A DNA stretch of 46,713 nucleotides from an uncultured Aureimonas sp. (GCF_913775355.1 NZ_CAJYIU010000324.1:1-46713), one strand, 5' to 3'; positions 1 through 6,594 are shown, counted from the first letter of the stretch. Made by a program: numbers and translations. Notes: a model not told the origin generated them from the letters alone.

Positions 1-1
1 C

Positions 2-49
2 TTCGGCATCGCCCTGGCACTCACCGGCGTGCGAATGGCCACGAAATAG
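2..49 (+). CDS. C-terminal tail of a truncated protein, possibly a membrane transporter
   Basis: An open frame enters from the left edge and ends at a TAG at 47-49, giving the last residues FGIALALTGVRMATK. The hydrophobic stretch followed by a short basic end resembles the last helix of a drug/metabolite-type (EamA) or similar transporter, but 15 residues cannot identify the family. It lies outside the left attachment-site copy at 288 and therefore belongs to the ancestral chromosome downstream of tRNA-Ser. The 238 bases between it and the element show no convincing gene. Confidence 0.4.
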   Translation, partial: FGIALALTGVRMATK

Positions 50-287
50 GGCCGTCGGCCTGCCCGCAGATCAATGAGTTGCGAGCTGATAGAAAACGGG
101 CCGGGTCTCGTGACGTCGCTCTGAGCGCATGCGTGAGGGTGACCACGTCCAGGATGTTCCGCGAGCGCGGAGTGTCTCCGCATATCGGATCCCCGAAGCT
201 GGAAGTGCGTCCGAACTGGTAGGAAGGATAAACGAAACCACCGAGGCGGCGGCAGCTTCCGGCGCTGTTCGCCCGTAGAAATTGGGG

Positions 288-305
288 TGGCGGAGAAGAT
301 GGGAT
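288..305. repeat. Attachment-site copy, tRNA-distal end
   Basis: The sequence TGGCGGAGAAGATGGGAT is identical to 11201-11218 and matches the 3' end of tRNA-Ser (read on the minus strand). It is presumably the displaced chromosomal tRNA tail left by site-specific integration. The match stops abruptly on both sides (G versus C before, A versus T after), which defines the exact length as 18 bp. Confidence 0.9.
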
Positions 306-375
306 ACGCCCTTCCGCCAACTACTCATTAGAAACATTGACGAATTTCCGCTGAAAATCGCCTGTGCCCAAGCCT

Positions 376-393
376 TGTACCCTTCCTGTACCC
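376..393. repeat. Candidate integrase arm-type site, left end
   Basis: TGTACCCTTCCTGTACCC contains two TGTACCC units 11 bp apart, about one helical turn. It matches 11117-11134 at 17 of 18 positions. Both copies lie inside the element, about 70 bp from their respective attachment-site copies. The position and doubled motif suit arm-type binding sites of a tyrosine recombinase. Binding itself is inferred. Confidence 0.55.
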
Positions 394-409
394 TTCTGGA
401 AAGGGCGAT

Positions 410-652
410 TTATGATCTGTCGACGTTCATCGATTCTGTCGCGCGAAGTTGTGTCGAAGGACGGTGGACCTTGGTTGCACGCGAGCTTTTAAGACCGGCG
501 AGGATTTCGGCAGTCTTTGCCACATCTAGTTGAGCCTTCGACTTCTTCGCAAGGAGATCGATACTCCGCTCTTCATCTTCCCGCGCTGATGGACCACCGT
601 ACATGAGAGCAATAAAAAGCTCACGGTCGAAATCTTCGGCCGATTTGTTCAT
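410..652 (-). CDS. Small hypothetical protein, 80 aa
   Basis: This unrecognised small protein is hydrophilic and mixed-charge, beginning MNKSAEDFDRELFIALMYGG and ending in a basic, Ser/Thr-rich tail. It contains a predicted helical acidic/basic middle section around DEERSIDLLAKKSKAQL, and no membrane segment. The frame stays open up to an upstream ATG at 715, which would add 21 residues, but that stretch is AT-rich and reads more like a promoter region, so I chose the internal ATG at 652. Neither start has a strong ribosome-binding site. It is the last gene before the left end of the element. That it is a real gene is moderately likely; no function is suggested. Confidence 0.45.
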   Translation of the reverse strand: MNKSAEDFDRELFIALMYGGPSAREDEERSIDLLAKKSKAQLDVAKTAEILAGLKSSRATKVHRPSTQLRATESMNVDRS

Positions 653-955
653 TAAACATTTAGTAGAAGGAGCTTCAGAAATTGTTCTACAACCGGCAAA
701 TTCAATGTATCTCATTCTTTATTTAACCAATAAACGCAATATTAAATTACGATTAAGGTATATAGTCATCAAGGACAAAAGACTGTTCCCTGAAATTGGC
801 AGGCATCGGCTCAAGGATTGGGGGGCGTGCTAGATTTCCCGAAATCGTCATATAACGATTGGGGAGGCGGTTACACTCAAAGGATGGATGAATATTGCTG
901 TATCGACGTGCTGCTTTGTACTGAGATTTTCCGGTTCATGATTGATAGCGGACGG

Positions 956-1327
956 TTATAAGCGGATCAGTATCGATCCGAAATCTGGTCCCGACATCGT
1001 GTCTCTATCGCTGAAGAAAACAAGAGAACAGGCGGAATTGATTAGCGTCTCTTGCGTCCGAATGAACTCGAAAATACCCTTCCGTTCGATCCATTCCTTA
1101 AAATGCTCAGGAATGCCGGGGATCAGGTCGCCAATGTCGTGACTCACTAAGTCGCCTTGGCGGATAGCAGAACAATCAGAAAGCTTTGCAAATGTTTCCG
1201 CCTCTTCACTGGTCCAAACCGTGTTGTAGGGACGGAGATCATCGTCCAACGGATCGTACTCGTGTCTCATGAAATCACCGGGTATGACGTGTTGGTCTAG
1301 TAGCTTTCCAATTGCAATAAGGTCCAT
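956..1327 (-). CDS. Hypothetical protein, 123 aa
   Basis: The start at 1327 is chosen because an AGGAGA ribosome-binding site lies about 5 bases upstream; an alternative upstream start at 1348 lacks one. The product is acidic and soluble (MDLIAIGKLLDQHVIPGDF...), with tryptophans in the VWTSEEAE and FKEWIERKG segments. There is no signal peptide or membrane helix. I do not recognise the family. It lies downstream of the DUF2971 gene on the same strand with a gap of about 76 bases, so the two may be co-transcribed. Codon use looks like that of neighbouring element genes rather than the high-GC chromosome. Confidence 0.6.
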   Translation of the reverse strand: MDLIAIGKLLDQHVIPGDFMRHEYDPLDDDLRPYNTVWTSEEAETFAKLSDCSAIRQGDLVSHDIGDLIPGIPEHFKEWIERKGIFEFIRTQETLINSACSLVFFSDRDTMSGPDFGSILIRL

Positions 1328-1403
1328 GGTGTCTCCTGTTCGTCCCACGGTATTTAGTGGGAATGATTAGGAGCGGACGGCTTACGGTTTAAAATGATCG
1401 ACG

Positions 1404-2129
1404 TCAGAATGTTTTTCGCCTTATGAACTCCGGCCTCGCGAGTCTGAACTGTATGTTGTAACCATCTATTTTCATTCTGTATGCCTTGATATCAGCGTCG
1501 AGTTCGTCAATTACCCGCCGAATGTGTAGGGCTACCGACGAATCAACTTTAACGCCAATGTACACTGATGAGATGGCTGCGGGATAACGGTAAGTAACCC
1601 TTCCTTGCTTATTTGAGAATAGCCGCCACTCCCGTTCTGATAGCCATCTAGGGTTTTTCGTTGAAAGTGTAGTTTTGGCAGCTTTAGTGAAATCAGTTGT
1701 TTTTGCCATTAAAAGCGGAGCTTGATCCGAATAATTCATTCTGACAAAAGAGCTTCCTTTCGAAAGACATTTCATTAATGTGCGAAACTTGTATGAAATA
1801 CAAATCCCATTGAATTTGTTGGCATAGTGCGCCCACATTGTATCGTTTTTATGCGACTCGGAAAACGACGCTACTCCCAGCTTTCCCATAGATTGAAACA
1901 GTTTGTCATCGTATTTTTCATATAGCTCTTCATCGTCTGAAAGAAGCGACGACGGGCGTACAAGCCCTTCCATTGCATCATTAAGTGCGTTGAAGTTTCC
2001 GCACCAAATATAATTACGCTGAAGGGCATCAATTTCCTGCTTCACAATATCGCTATTGATATCGGAATCTAGCGGACGATACCTGTAAAGCCTGCTTGGT
2101 ACGGAAGGCGTCTCAATCTCAGCGGCCAT
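1404..2129 (-). CDS. DUF2971 domain-containing protein, 241 aa
   Basis: The whole length fits the DUF2971 family. It opens with LYRYRPL (residues 14-20), followed by the substrate-loop-like segment WCGNFNALNDAMEG (42-55). The family hallmark SFSESHKNDTMWAHYANKFNG follows at about 88-108, and WLSEREWRLF at 162-171 matches the conserved E-x-E-W-R segment near the C-terminus. DUF2971 proteins have no established biochemical role that I can state, but they are commonly carried on accessory and anti-phage-rich islands. A defence role here is inference. The protein is soluble with no signal peptide. The ribosome-binding site is weak (GGGATG), so the exact start is less certain than the identity. 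The gene is AT-richer than the chromosome and is clearly part of the imported element. Confidence 0.82.
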   Translation of the reverse strand: MAAEIETPSVPSRLYRYRPLDSDINSDIVKQEIDALQRNYIWCGNFNALNDAMEGLVRPSSLLSDDEELYEKYDDKLFQSMGKLGVASFSESHKNDTMWAHYANKFNGICISYKFRTLMKCLSKGSSFVRMNYSDQAPLLMAKTTDFTKAAKTTLSTKNPRWLSEREWRLFSNKQGRVTYRYPAAISSVYIGVKVDSSVALHIRRVIDELDADIKAYRMKIDGYNIQFRLARPEFIRRKTF

Positions 2130-2173
2130 AGGTGATCATCCCTATCGTAGGTCATAGTAGCGTAGTTGGGCAG

Positions 2174-2341
2174 CTAGAGAACTGTCCACCCCTTAGTTAG
2201 CAATCCGAGCGCAGCGGTCACGAACGCCAGTAATCCAGTCGCCTTCTGTATCGGTTTCTGTACCGGCTCTGGCGTCGGTGCATGGTAGTGTTTATGAATA
2301 ATGTTGATGGTATGAGCAGTGTAGTTCGTTGTCGTCGTCAT
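2174..2341 (-). CDS. Small single-pass membrane protein, 55 aa
   Basis: A start at 2341 with a textbook AGGAGA site 5 bases upstream gives a 55-residue product. The N-terminal half is polar and His/Thr-rich (MTTTTNYTAHTINIIHKHYH), followed by a Pro-rich linker. A single hydrophobic helix at about residues 35-48 (TGLLAFVTAALGLLTKG) precedes a short tail. Longer versions starting upstream would add an Arg-rich stretch and place the ribosome-binding site inside the gene, so they are less likely. The family is unknown. It is one of several small membrane proteins in this block of the element. Confidence 0.55.
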   Translation of the reverse strand: MTTTTNYTAHTINIIHKHYHAPTPEPVQKPIQKATGLLAFVTAALGLLTKGWTVL

Positions 2342-2453
2342 CGGTTCTCCTAATGGCGGTTTTATACCATATAGGGAGCGTCTAGCCGGGCGATGGCGCT
2401 GGCGCTGGTTCATTACGGCATCCCCTCTAGAGTGACGTTAGTTCATAGACGTA

Positions 2454-2651
2454 CTAAATGCGGCGTTTCGATCCAACTACCAATGCTAGGGGACAGATAT
2501 CCACATCTGGGAAATCTGTTACTTTATCAGCGTCGGCGTTTTGGGCTGTAACGTTCAATAGATCGCGGAAATGCAGGGTTCTGCATTGGACGAGATATCC
2601 ACAGGATCGTTCCCAAGGTAAGAACATCCAATCGTCTTGAGGCTGGATCAT
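2454..2651 (-). CDS. Small soluble protein coupled to the upstream membrane peptide, 65 aa
   Basis: The ATG at 2649-2651 overlaps the TGA stop of the 54-aa membrane protein gene in the form ATGA, the classic arrangement for translational coupling. The product begins MIQPQDDWMFLPWERS and is acidic in the middle (ADADKVTDFPDVD), with four cysteines and no membrane helix. I do not recognise it. Its value is the pairing: a one-helix membrane peptide followed without a gap by a small soluble protein resembles toxin-antitoxin, phage lysis or inhibitor pairs in architecture. The sequence does not show which, if any, applies. The second membrane paralogue at 3052-3213 has no clear partner of this kind. 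Confidence 0.5.
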   Translation of the reverse strand: MIQPQDDWMFLPWERSCGYLVQCRTLHFRDLLNVTAQNADADKVTDFPDVDICPLALVVGSKRRI

Positions 2652-2812
2652 CGGCTCGCGAGCCTGACCCACTCGCGCATGTCGGGGAGGTCCGTCTTGA
2701 AGACGATGGCCAAAGCGATGGCGAGCGCAGCCAGAACAGGCACAAGCCCTCGTGCGCGGATACGCATTCCGAACAGGCTTAGTTCAAACTCGTTGGGATC
2801 ATCTGGCGTCAT
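2648..2812 (-). CDS. Small membrane protein, tandem paralogue A, 54 aa
   Basis: The product starts MTPDDPNEFELSLFG, has a basic stretch (RIRARG), one hydrophobic helix at about residues 23-38 and the charged tail KTDLPDMREWVRLASR. The positive-inside pattern would put the N-terminal basic segment in the cytoplasm. Its neighbour at 3052-3213 shares 25 of the last 29 residues, so the reading frame is under selection and real despite its length. A ribosome-binding site (AAGGG) lies about 10 bases upstream in a leader almost identical to that of the paralogue. Its stop overlaps the start of the 65-aa gene. The family is unknown. Confidence 0.7.
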   Translation of the reverse strand: MTPDDPNEFELSLFGMRIRARGLVPVLAALAIALAIVFKTDLPDMREWVRLASR

Positions 2813-2841
2813 GACGGCTGCCCTTCAAAATCGGGCCGTCT
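2813..2841 (-). repeat. Conserved leader of paralogue A
   Basis: The 29 bases directly upstream of paralogue A match those upstream of paralogue B (3214-3242) at 27 positions. The block includes the ribosome-binding region and a CAAAATCGGGCCGTC core (plus-strand reading). Beyond it the similarity is lost. It is either the remnant of a recent duplication or a retained translational control element. A shorter, weaker resemblance (AGGCCGTCTCC) occurs near 2961. Confidence 0.65.
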
Positions 2842-3051
2842 TCGAACAAGAAGCATTGGGGAAGCTTGGATACACCCGGACTGAAATTGGCTGCGGATAG
2901 CCGGGGAAGCTGGGGATCGCGGCAGGGCGAGCATGGACGGCGCTCCAATTGGAATTTAGGCCGTCTCCTATGAATTACCATTTCGGCGCGGAGTCTAGTC
3001 TGATGGACTGTGTCAACACCCCGGAGCCGGTGTAGGCGACGGGGTGGGGGA

Positions 3052-3213
3052 TCACCGGCTAGCCAACCTGATCCATTCCCGCATGTCCGGTAGGTCCGTT
3101 TTCAGGACAATGGCGAGCGCGATCACTAGCGCCACGAGGACCGCTAACCGCCCCTTGCCCCAGACCTTCGGAGGCCACAGGGAGAACTCAAATTCTGGAT
3201 CGTTCGGGCTCAT
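3052..3213 (-). CDS. Small membrane protein, tandem paralogue B, 53 aa
   Basis: The start at 3213 has a strong GGGGAG ribosome-binding site 5 bases upstream. The layout equals that of paralogue A: a polar acidic N-terminus (MSPNDPEFEFSLW), a basic patch, one hydrophobic helix at about residues 22-37 and the tail KTDLPDMREWIRLASR. The N-terminal 20 residues have diverged much more than the helix and tail, so the conserved part is probably functional. It sits 401 bases from paralogue A in the same orientation. The TGA stop is read as GTGA, and a 26-codon frame follows from that GTG, but this is too short to call. The family is unknown. Confidence 0.7.
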   Translation of the reverse strand: MSPNDPEFEFSLWPPKVWGKGRLAVLVALVIALAIVLKTDLPDMREWIRLASR

Positions 3214-3242
3214 GACGGCTCCCCTTTAAAATCGGGCCGTCT
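3214..3242 (-). repeat. Conserved leader of paralogue B
   Basis: This is the second copy of the 29-base leader described at 2813-2841, differing at two positions. It carries the GGGGAG ribosome-binding site for paralogue B. The similarity ends at about 3242. Confidence 0.65.
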
Positions 3243-3431
3243 CCCATAGAGTAGGTGAACGCCCACCTTGCAAGGACTTTTTGTTTTCGGCTGAACTGTA
3301 CAAACGTTTTGCGAAAATGGACGATGGCTGCGGAGGATCAGAGGAGGGGAGGCCGTTAGGCTGTCTTTGGTCTCCCGTAGAGGACATGCGATCTCAACAG
3401 GCGAGATTTTGCATCCGACAGGAAGCGGACG

Positions 3432-3812
3432 ATGGGGAAAACGACTAAAAGGCACTTTTTCGAGACCATCGCGCCACTCTTGCACACGGTCACAGAAAGG
3501 TTTTTTGACTATCTGTCATGGTTGGTAGTCTTGCTAGGTATTGATTACCTATACAAGCAGACGGGTAGCGTCGTACTTCATACGCTGCATCTCGTCGGCA
3601 GTACACTATGGATGTTTTCACTTATATTGCAGACCTTCTCCCTGACCTATTCCGTTAAGCTTGATGCTGACACCCCTAGTAGTCATAAACTCACAGTCGA
3701 AATCATTCAGTACCTAATTTTCATCACAATGCTGTATGGTTTTTGGGAGTACTGGAAGAACCCAATTGACCTGTCAGAGCCACTGTCCAAACTGCTGGAT
3801 CGACAAGGCTAG
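3432..3812 (+). CDS. Small integral membrane protein, 126 aa
   Basis: The ATG at 3432 follows an AGGAAG ribosome-binding site by about 7 bases. The protein has a basic N-terminus (MGKTTKRHFF) and hydrophobic segments at about residues 26-40 (FDYLSWLVVLLGIDYLY), 49-72 (LHTLHLVGSTLWMFSLILQTF) and 91-106 (IIQYLIFITMLYGFWEYW), so two or three membrane helices. Aromatic residues cluster at the helix ends. I do not recognise the family. It is transcribed away from the small-membrane-protein block, with about 220 bases of spacer between. The roughly 340-base spacer before the next gene holds the res-like region. Confidence 0.65.
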   Translation: MGKTTKRHFFETIAPLLHTVTERFFDYLSWLVVLLGIDYLYKQTGSVVLHTLHLVGSTLWMFSLILQTFSLTYSVKLDADTPSSHKLTVEIIQYLIFITMLYGFWEYWKNPIDLSEPLSKLLDRQG

Positions 3813-3881
3813 GCCGTTTTCTCAAATGCATAAGAATTTCCGAGCCAACCTCATCAAGATAGCGATCCGAGAAGGGGGGGG

Positions 3882-3960
3882 AGGGCACCCCTCGGACCCT
3901 GCCCGGTCGGTCGAGCGGGATCGTCGGCTTAACGGTCGGGCTGACCGTGCCGGGACGATG
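3882..3960. other. GC-rich segment with hairpin potential in the spacer
   Basis: This is the first part of the 344-base gap between 3812 and 4157. It contains a run of eight G residues and a hairpin ACGGTC-GGGCT-GACCGT at 3932-3948. An outer pair, CCCGG (3902-3906) with CCGGG (3950-3954), could close a cruciform. It is much richer in GC than the flanking element genes. No open frame here looks coding, and no T tract follows, so a simple intrinsic terminator is not supported. It may be a structured RNA or a DNA recognition region; the evidence is structural only. Confidence 0.35.
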
Positions 3961-4007
3961 GGGCGGATGATCGGGGATGATGGCCGAGGCTCTTCGCCTT
4001 CATGCTG

Positions 4008-4150
4008 ATCATGTTGTCTCACAATCCGAACTGTCTTGCAAGGGTAAACCGTAGCGAGACAACATGATGAGGCAGATATAGCGTCTCATATAAGTCTCTT
4101 GACGATATACGAGACACATGCGATACACGGTCTAGAACCTAACGAGACAG
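4008..4150. promoter_or_regulatory. res-like inverted-repeat region upstream of the serine recombinase
   Basis: A perfect 13-bp inverted repeat (ATCATGTTGTCTC at 4008-4020, its complement at 4056-4068) is followed by an imperfect 33-bp palindrome at 4083-4115. The palindrome half-sites are GTCTCATATAAG and, on the other strand, GTCTCGTATATC. A further GAGACAG lies at 4144-4150 just before the start codon. Multiple inverted GTCTC half-sites directly upstream of a resolvase gene are typical of a res site that also serves as the operator for the gene. Which subsite would be the crossover site cannot be read from the sequence. Confidence 0.6.
4099..4127 (+). promoter_or_regulatory. Predicted sigma-70 promoter of the serine recombinase gene
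   Basis: TTGACG at 4099-4104 and GATACA at 4122-4127 are separated by 17 bases, giving a start near 4134, about 23 bases before the ATG. The -35 element and most of the spacer fall inside the 33-bp palindrome, so bound recombinase would probably block transcription. Confidence 0.5.
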
Positions 4151-4156
4151 TGTGCC

Positions 4157-4708
4157 ATGAAGACCTATGGATATGCTCGCGTATCGTCCACGGACCAAGA
4201 CCTTACCATTCAGCGTGAGGCCCTGATCAAAGCTGGATGCGATATGGTCAGGGAAGAGAAGGCGTCAGGAACGTCCCGCAACGGTCGGGCTGAGCTAGAG
4301 GCCCTTCTGACGTTCATGCGCTCTGGCGATACCCTGATGGTCACGAGAATAGACCGTCTCGCACGTTCCATCGCGGACCTTGCCGGGATCGTCCGAGAGC
4401 TAGAGACGATGGGCGTGGCTCTCAAGGCTACGGAACAGCCTATCGATACCAGCACACCGGCAGGGCGTGCCTTCCTACAGATGCTTGGCGTCTTCGCTGA
4501 ATTCGAAACGGCCATCCGTCGAGAGCGTCAGCTTGAAGGTATTGCGAAGGCCAAGGCAGAGGGTGCCTACAAAGGTCGGAAGCCAACGATCCAGACTAAC
4601 GAGGTTCGGAAGCTATCGGCCGAAGGGCTGGGAGGGACTGAGATCGCAAAGCGTCTGGGGATCGGTCGAGCCAGTGTCTACCGCATCCTTGGCCAGACTG
4701 CCGGTTGA
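4157..4708 (+). CDS. Serine recombinase of the resolvase/invertase family, 183 aa
   Basis: This small serine recombinase probably resolves multimers or inverts DNA at the adjacent repeats. The N-terminal catalytic domain begins YGYARVSSTDQ, with the nucleophile at Ser10. The arginine-bearing motif RIDRLARS lies at 64-71, and TPAGRAFLQMLGVFAEFE at about 100-117 leads into the long dimer helix. The C-terminal helix-turn-helix is at about 155-180 (TEIAKRLGIGRASVYRIL). At 183 residues it has the normal length of resolvases such as those of Tn3-like elements and plasmids. No transposase gene is nearby, so a multimer-resolution role for the element is more likely than cointegrate resolution. The ribosome-binding site is poor, as in an autoregulated low-level gene. 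Confidence 0.92.
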   Translation: MKTYGYARVSSTDQDLTIQREALIKAGCDMVREEKASGTSRNGRAELEALLTFMRSGDTLMVTRIDRLARSIADLAGIVRELETMGVALKATEQPIDTSTPAGRAFLQMLGVFAEFETAIRRERQLEGIAKAKAEGAYKGRKPTIQTNEVRKLSAEGLGGTEIAKRLGIGRASVYRILGQTAG

Positions 4709-4919
4709 TGGTCGGCTAAAGGGTATCGCAATAATCAATCGCAGGAAAAACGAAACGCGTTTTCCCCGAAGGCGGCTCCTGGCGCGCTAAAAGTGGGCAG
4801 CTAGCAATCTAGCTATGCAACTGAAGCAATGGTTAGAATGCTGATTTATTTGGAAAGCTGACCTTCAACCGGGAATTGTAGTCCTTTTTGAGCGACATGG
4901 AATCGCTTGGGAGAACACA

Positions 4920-5219
4920 ATGCATCGCACGCTTGCCGACCTGTTGGCTGGACTCACTTCAATCTCTGCATTCGTCATGATCGTTGTGGCTATGGCGTTC
5001 GGCTATGCAACAATGGATATTCCGGGACTCATAATGGGTCTGCTTGGTGGCCTTGTCGTCGCCGCCGTGATGTGCGGAACCATAAGCCTCCTCGTTCTCA
5101 TCGAGCGTCATCTTCGTGAGCTTGCCGAAGGTATCCGCCCGGAGGCTGCAAGGTCTGCACCTGTTAGCCGGGCTCGCATGGATTCGGCGGCAGGGCGTAT
5201 CGAGCCCGCGTTGCGCTGA
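4920..5219 (+). CDS. Two-helix membrane protein, 99 aa
   Basis: The start at 4920 follows a GGGAGA ribosome-binding site. Two hydrophobic helices (about residues 10-30, LTSISAFVMIVVAMAFGYA, and 36-61, GLIMGLLGGLVVAAVMCG) form a hairpin followed by a charged tail (IERHLRELAEGIRPEAARS). It begins 211 bases after the recombinase gene, and the gap holds no recognisable gene. I do not recognise the family. The charged, Arg/Ala-rich C-terminal 40 residues are probably cytoplasmic. It is followed on the same strand by a secreted-protein gene, so the two may share a transcript. Confidence 0.6.
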   Translation: MHRTLADLLAGLTSISAFVMIVVAMAFGYATMDIPGLIMGLLGGLVVAAVMCGTISLLVLIERHLRELAEGIRPEAARSAPVSRARMDSAAGRIEPALR

Positions 5220-5281
5220 TCTAGCCGACCTTCATTCCTTACCGTAAGCTCACGGAAGTTGCCCTGAATGGACGATCTCCC

Positions 5282-5788
5282 GTGAAGCCGCTCATCGCTC
5301 TTTCTGCCTTCCTGCTTTCGGTAACGCCGGGCTTCGCTCAGACAGCCGAAGAGACCGTTGCATTCATGCTCGACCGCATGGAAGACGGTGCAGTTCTCGA
5401 CGAGAACATGACTGCCCCTGTTAAAATCGTTTCCACATCGCCAGCAAAGTATGAGCTTGCGTTCAAGCAAGGTGTGGCAACCATCGAATACAAAAAACTC
5501 GATGATTGCAGATACGATCTCCAGTTCGAAGGCGGCGGTCACCAAACTGCTATACGGGTAGACTTCACCCGTATGACTGAGCCGAAGTACGAATACAGTT
5601 ATGATATTCGGAAGCTTAAGCTGATGAAAAGGAAGCCGTCTGGCATTAAATGCGAAACCTTGAAAGGTGATACGCCTTGCGGACAAGATCAAGAGGTATG
5701 GTATACAGAGGATAAGGTTGAATTTGCGAGAATCAAGAAGGCTTTTGCGTACTTCTCTCAGAACTTTTGCAAGCCGCGAGCCTTCTAG
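5282..5788 (+). CDS. Secreted or periplasmic protein of unknown function, 168 aa
   Basis: The frame begins with GTG at 5282, and the first 20 residues form a clean Sec signal peptide (MKPLIALSAFLLSVTPGFAQ) with cleavage expected after AQ. The mature part is about 148 residues, with four cysteines that could form two disulfides in the periplasm. It is rich in beta-type segments (KYELAFKQGVATIEYKKL; CRYDLQFEGGG; KYEYSYDI). I do not recognise the family. Its TAG stop overlaps the stop of the convergent gene at 5785 within a shared CTAG. Exported proteins on elements can act on the cell surface, but nothing here shows a target. Confidence 0.65.
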   Translation: MKPLIALSAFLLSVTPGFAQTAEETVAFMLDRMEDGAVLDENMTAPVKIVSTSPAKYELAFKQGVATIEYKKLDDCRYDLQFEGGGHQTAIRVDFTRMTEPKYEYSYDIRKLKLMKRKPSGIKCETLKGDTPCGQDQEVWYTEDKVEFARIKKAFAYFSQNFCKPRAF

Positions 5789-6033
5789 TCCCCCGGATGA
5801 CGCCACATGATCCGAGCACCTTCCATCATGAGCATACGGCGCTCTGGATAGAGTTCCTTGGCCACGTCGAAGGCGTGTTCCGCGATGTAGATATCATTGA
5901 AGGTGGCCATGATCCGGCTGATCCCGATCATCAGTCGTAGCTCATCGATATCATCCCATTCGAGCCGATACCGGCCCATGCCATCGAACAGCTTAACCGG
6001 CGCTCTCTCTGGCGGCATGACATGCGTTCCCAT
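5785..6033 (-). CDS. Small hypothetical protein, 82 aa
   Basis: The product is a soluble, Met-rich and mixed-charge protein beginning MGTHVMPPERAPVKLFDGMG. Its helical middle contains WDDIDELRLMIGISRIMATFND, and it ends RIMWRHPGD. There is no signal peptide. A second in-frame ATG at 6018 is possible; the ribosome-binding site upstream of 6033 is weak (GAGAA). It converges with the secreted-protein gene, and the two stop codons overlap by two bases. The family is unrecognised, and nothing in its surroundings suggests a role. Confidence 0.5.
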   Translation of the reverse strand: MGTHVMPPERAPVKLFDGMGRYRLEWDDIDELRLMIGISRIMATFNDIYIAEHAFDVAKELYPERRMLMMEGARIMWRHPGD

Positions 6034-6115
6034 TTCGTTCTCACGAGCGATCTAGCGTGAGTCGGCAGGAACGGAGAGAGATTGCGCCTGCGGCATTTGA
6101 GAGCCGGGAAGGGGA

Positions 6116-6535
6116 TCAGAACTTCGAGCAGTTTCCGATTGATGTTCTCACACTGTCGTTCTGCCCGTTCACAAAGCCGAACGATTGGTTTTTAATGAAA
6201 CGCCCCGTATTCCGGTTCGCCGTAAAGTAATATCCATTTCGGTCACTACAGGTTATAACATCACCGTTAAACGGACTGACGTTGCATCCGTAATATTCTT
6301 TCGTCCCTCTTTGATTGACAATTGCGCCAGCCTCGGTGAACTGTAGCGTGAACTTCCCCGATGCGAAGGTTGAACGACTATACGTGCTTCCTTCAGCGTC
6401 AAACCCATTGGCACTCTCTTCTACACAATACAGAACGCTTTCCTGAGCGTCTGATCCATTGTTAATCTTAGAATCTTGCGCCTGTGCGTGGATCGTCCCA
6501 GCCACCATCACCAACGCTACCCAAGCCAGTCTCAT
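6116..6535 (-). CDS. Second secreted protein of unknown function, 139 aa
   Basis: A strong AGGAAGAG ribosome-binding site precedes the ATG at 6535. Residues 1-19 form a signal peptide (MRLAWVALVMVAGTIHAQA) with cleavage expected around AQAQ. The mature chain of about 120 residues is rich in Asn, Ser, Gly and aromatic residues and has four cysteines (YCVEES, YGCNVS, TCSDRNG, NCSKF), which suits an oxidised, beta-rich extracytoplasmic protein. I do not recognise the family. It is not obviously related to the other exported protein at 5282. The repeat-rich non-coding zone lies directly upstream and probably contains its promoter. Confidence 0.65.
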   Translation of the reverse strand: MRLAWVALVMVAGTIHAQAQDSKINNGSDAQESVLYCVEESANGFDAEGSTYSRSTFASGKFTLQFTEAGAIVNQRGTKEYYGCNVSPFNGDVITCSDRNGYYFTANRNTGRFIKNQSFGFVNGQNDSVRTSIGNCSKF

Positions 6536-6594
6536 GGTCTCTTCCTACGATCCCGCGTCATGTTTGCGTCATGGCTAGCATATGGCGAGGAAAT

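Noticed and set aside
21-337. Open frames of 88-99 codons on the minus strand at the left edge
   Set aside because: They cross the attachment-site copy at 288-305, have no ribosome-binding site and show a composition typical of chance frames in GC-rich DNA.
2458-3229. Plus-strand frames of 60-87 codons over the small-gene block
   Set aside because: The minus-strand frames are supported by paralogue conservation, ribosome-binding sites and an ATGA overlap; the plus-strand resemblance between copies is a by-product of the same duplication.
3210-3485. A 91-codon minus-strand frame upstream of the small membrane proteins
   Set aside because: It overlaps the leader of paralogue B and the start of the well-supported plus-strand gene at 3432, and its composition is not protein-like.
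4157-4708. Transposon (Tn3-like) remnant
   Set aside because: The resolvase has no nearby transposase, and no terminal inverted repeats of a transposon were found around it.
4744-4764. Possible terminator after the serine recombinase (GGAAAA/TTTTCC)
   Set aside because: The 6-bp AT-rich stem is weak, and the T run is part of the stem, so it does not form a convincing terminator.
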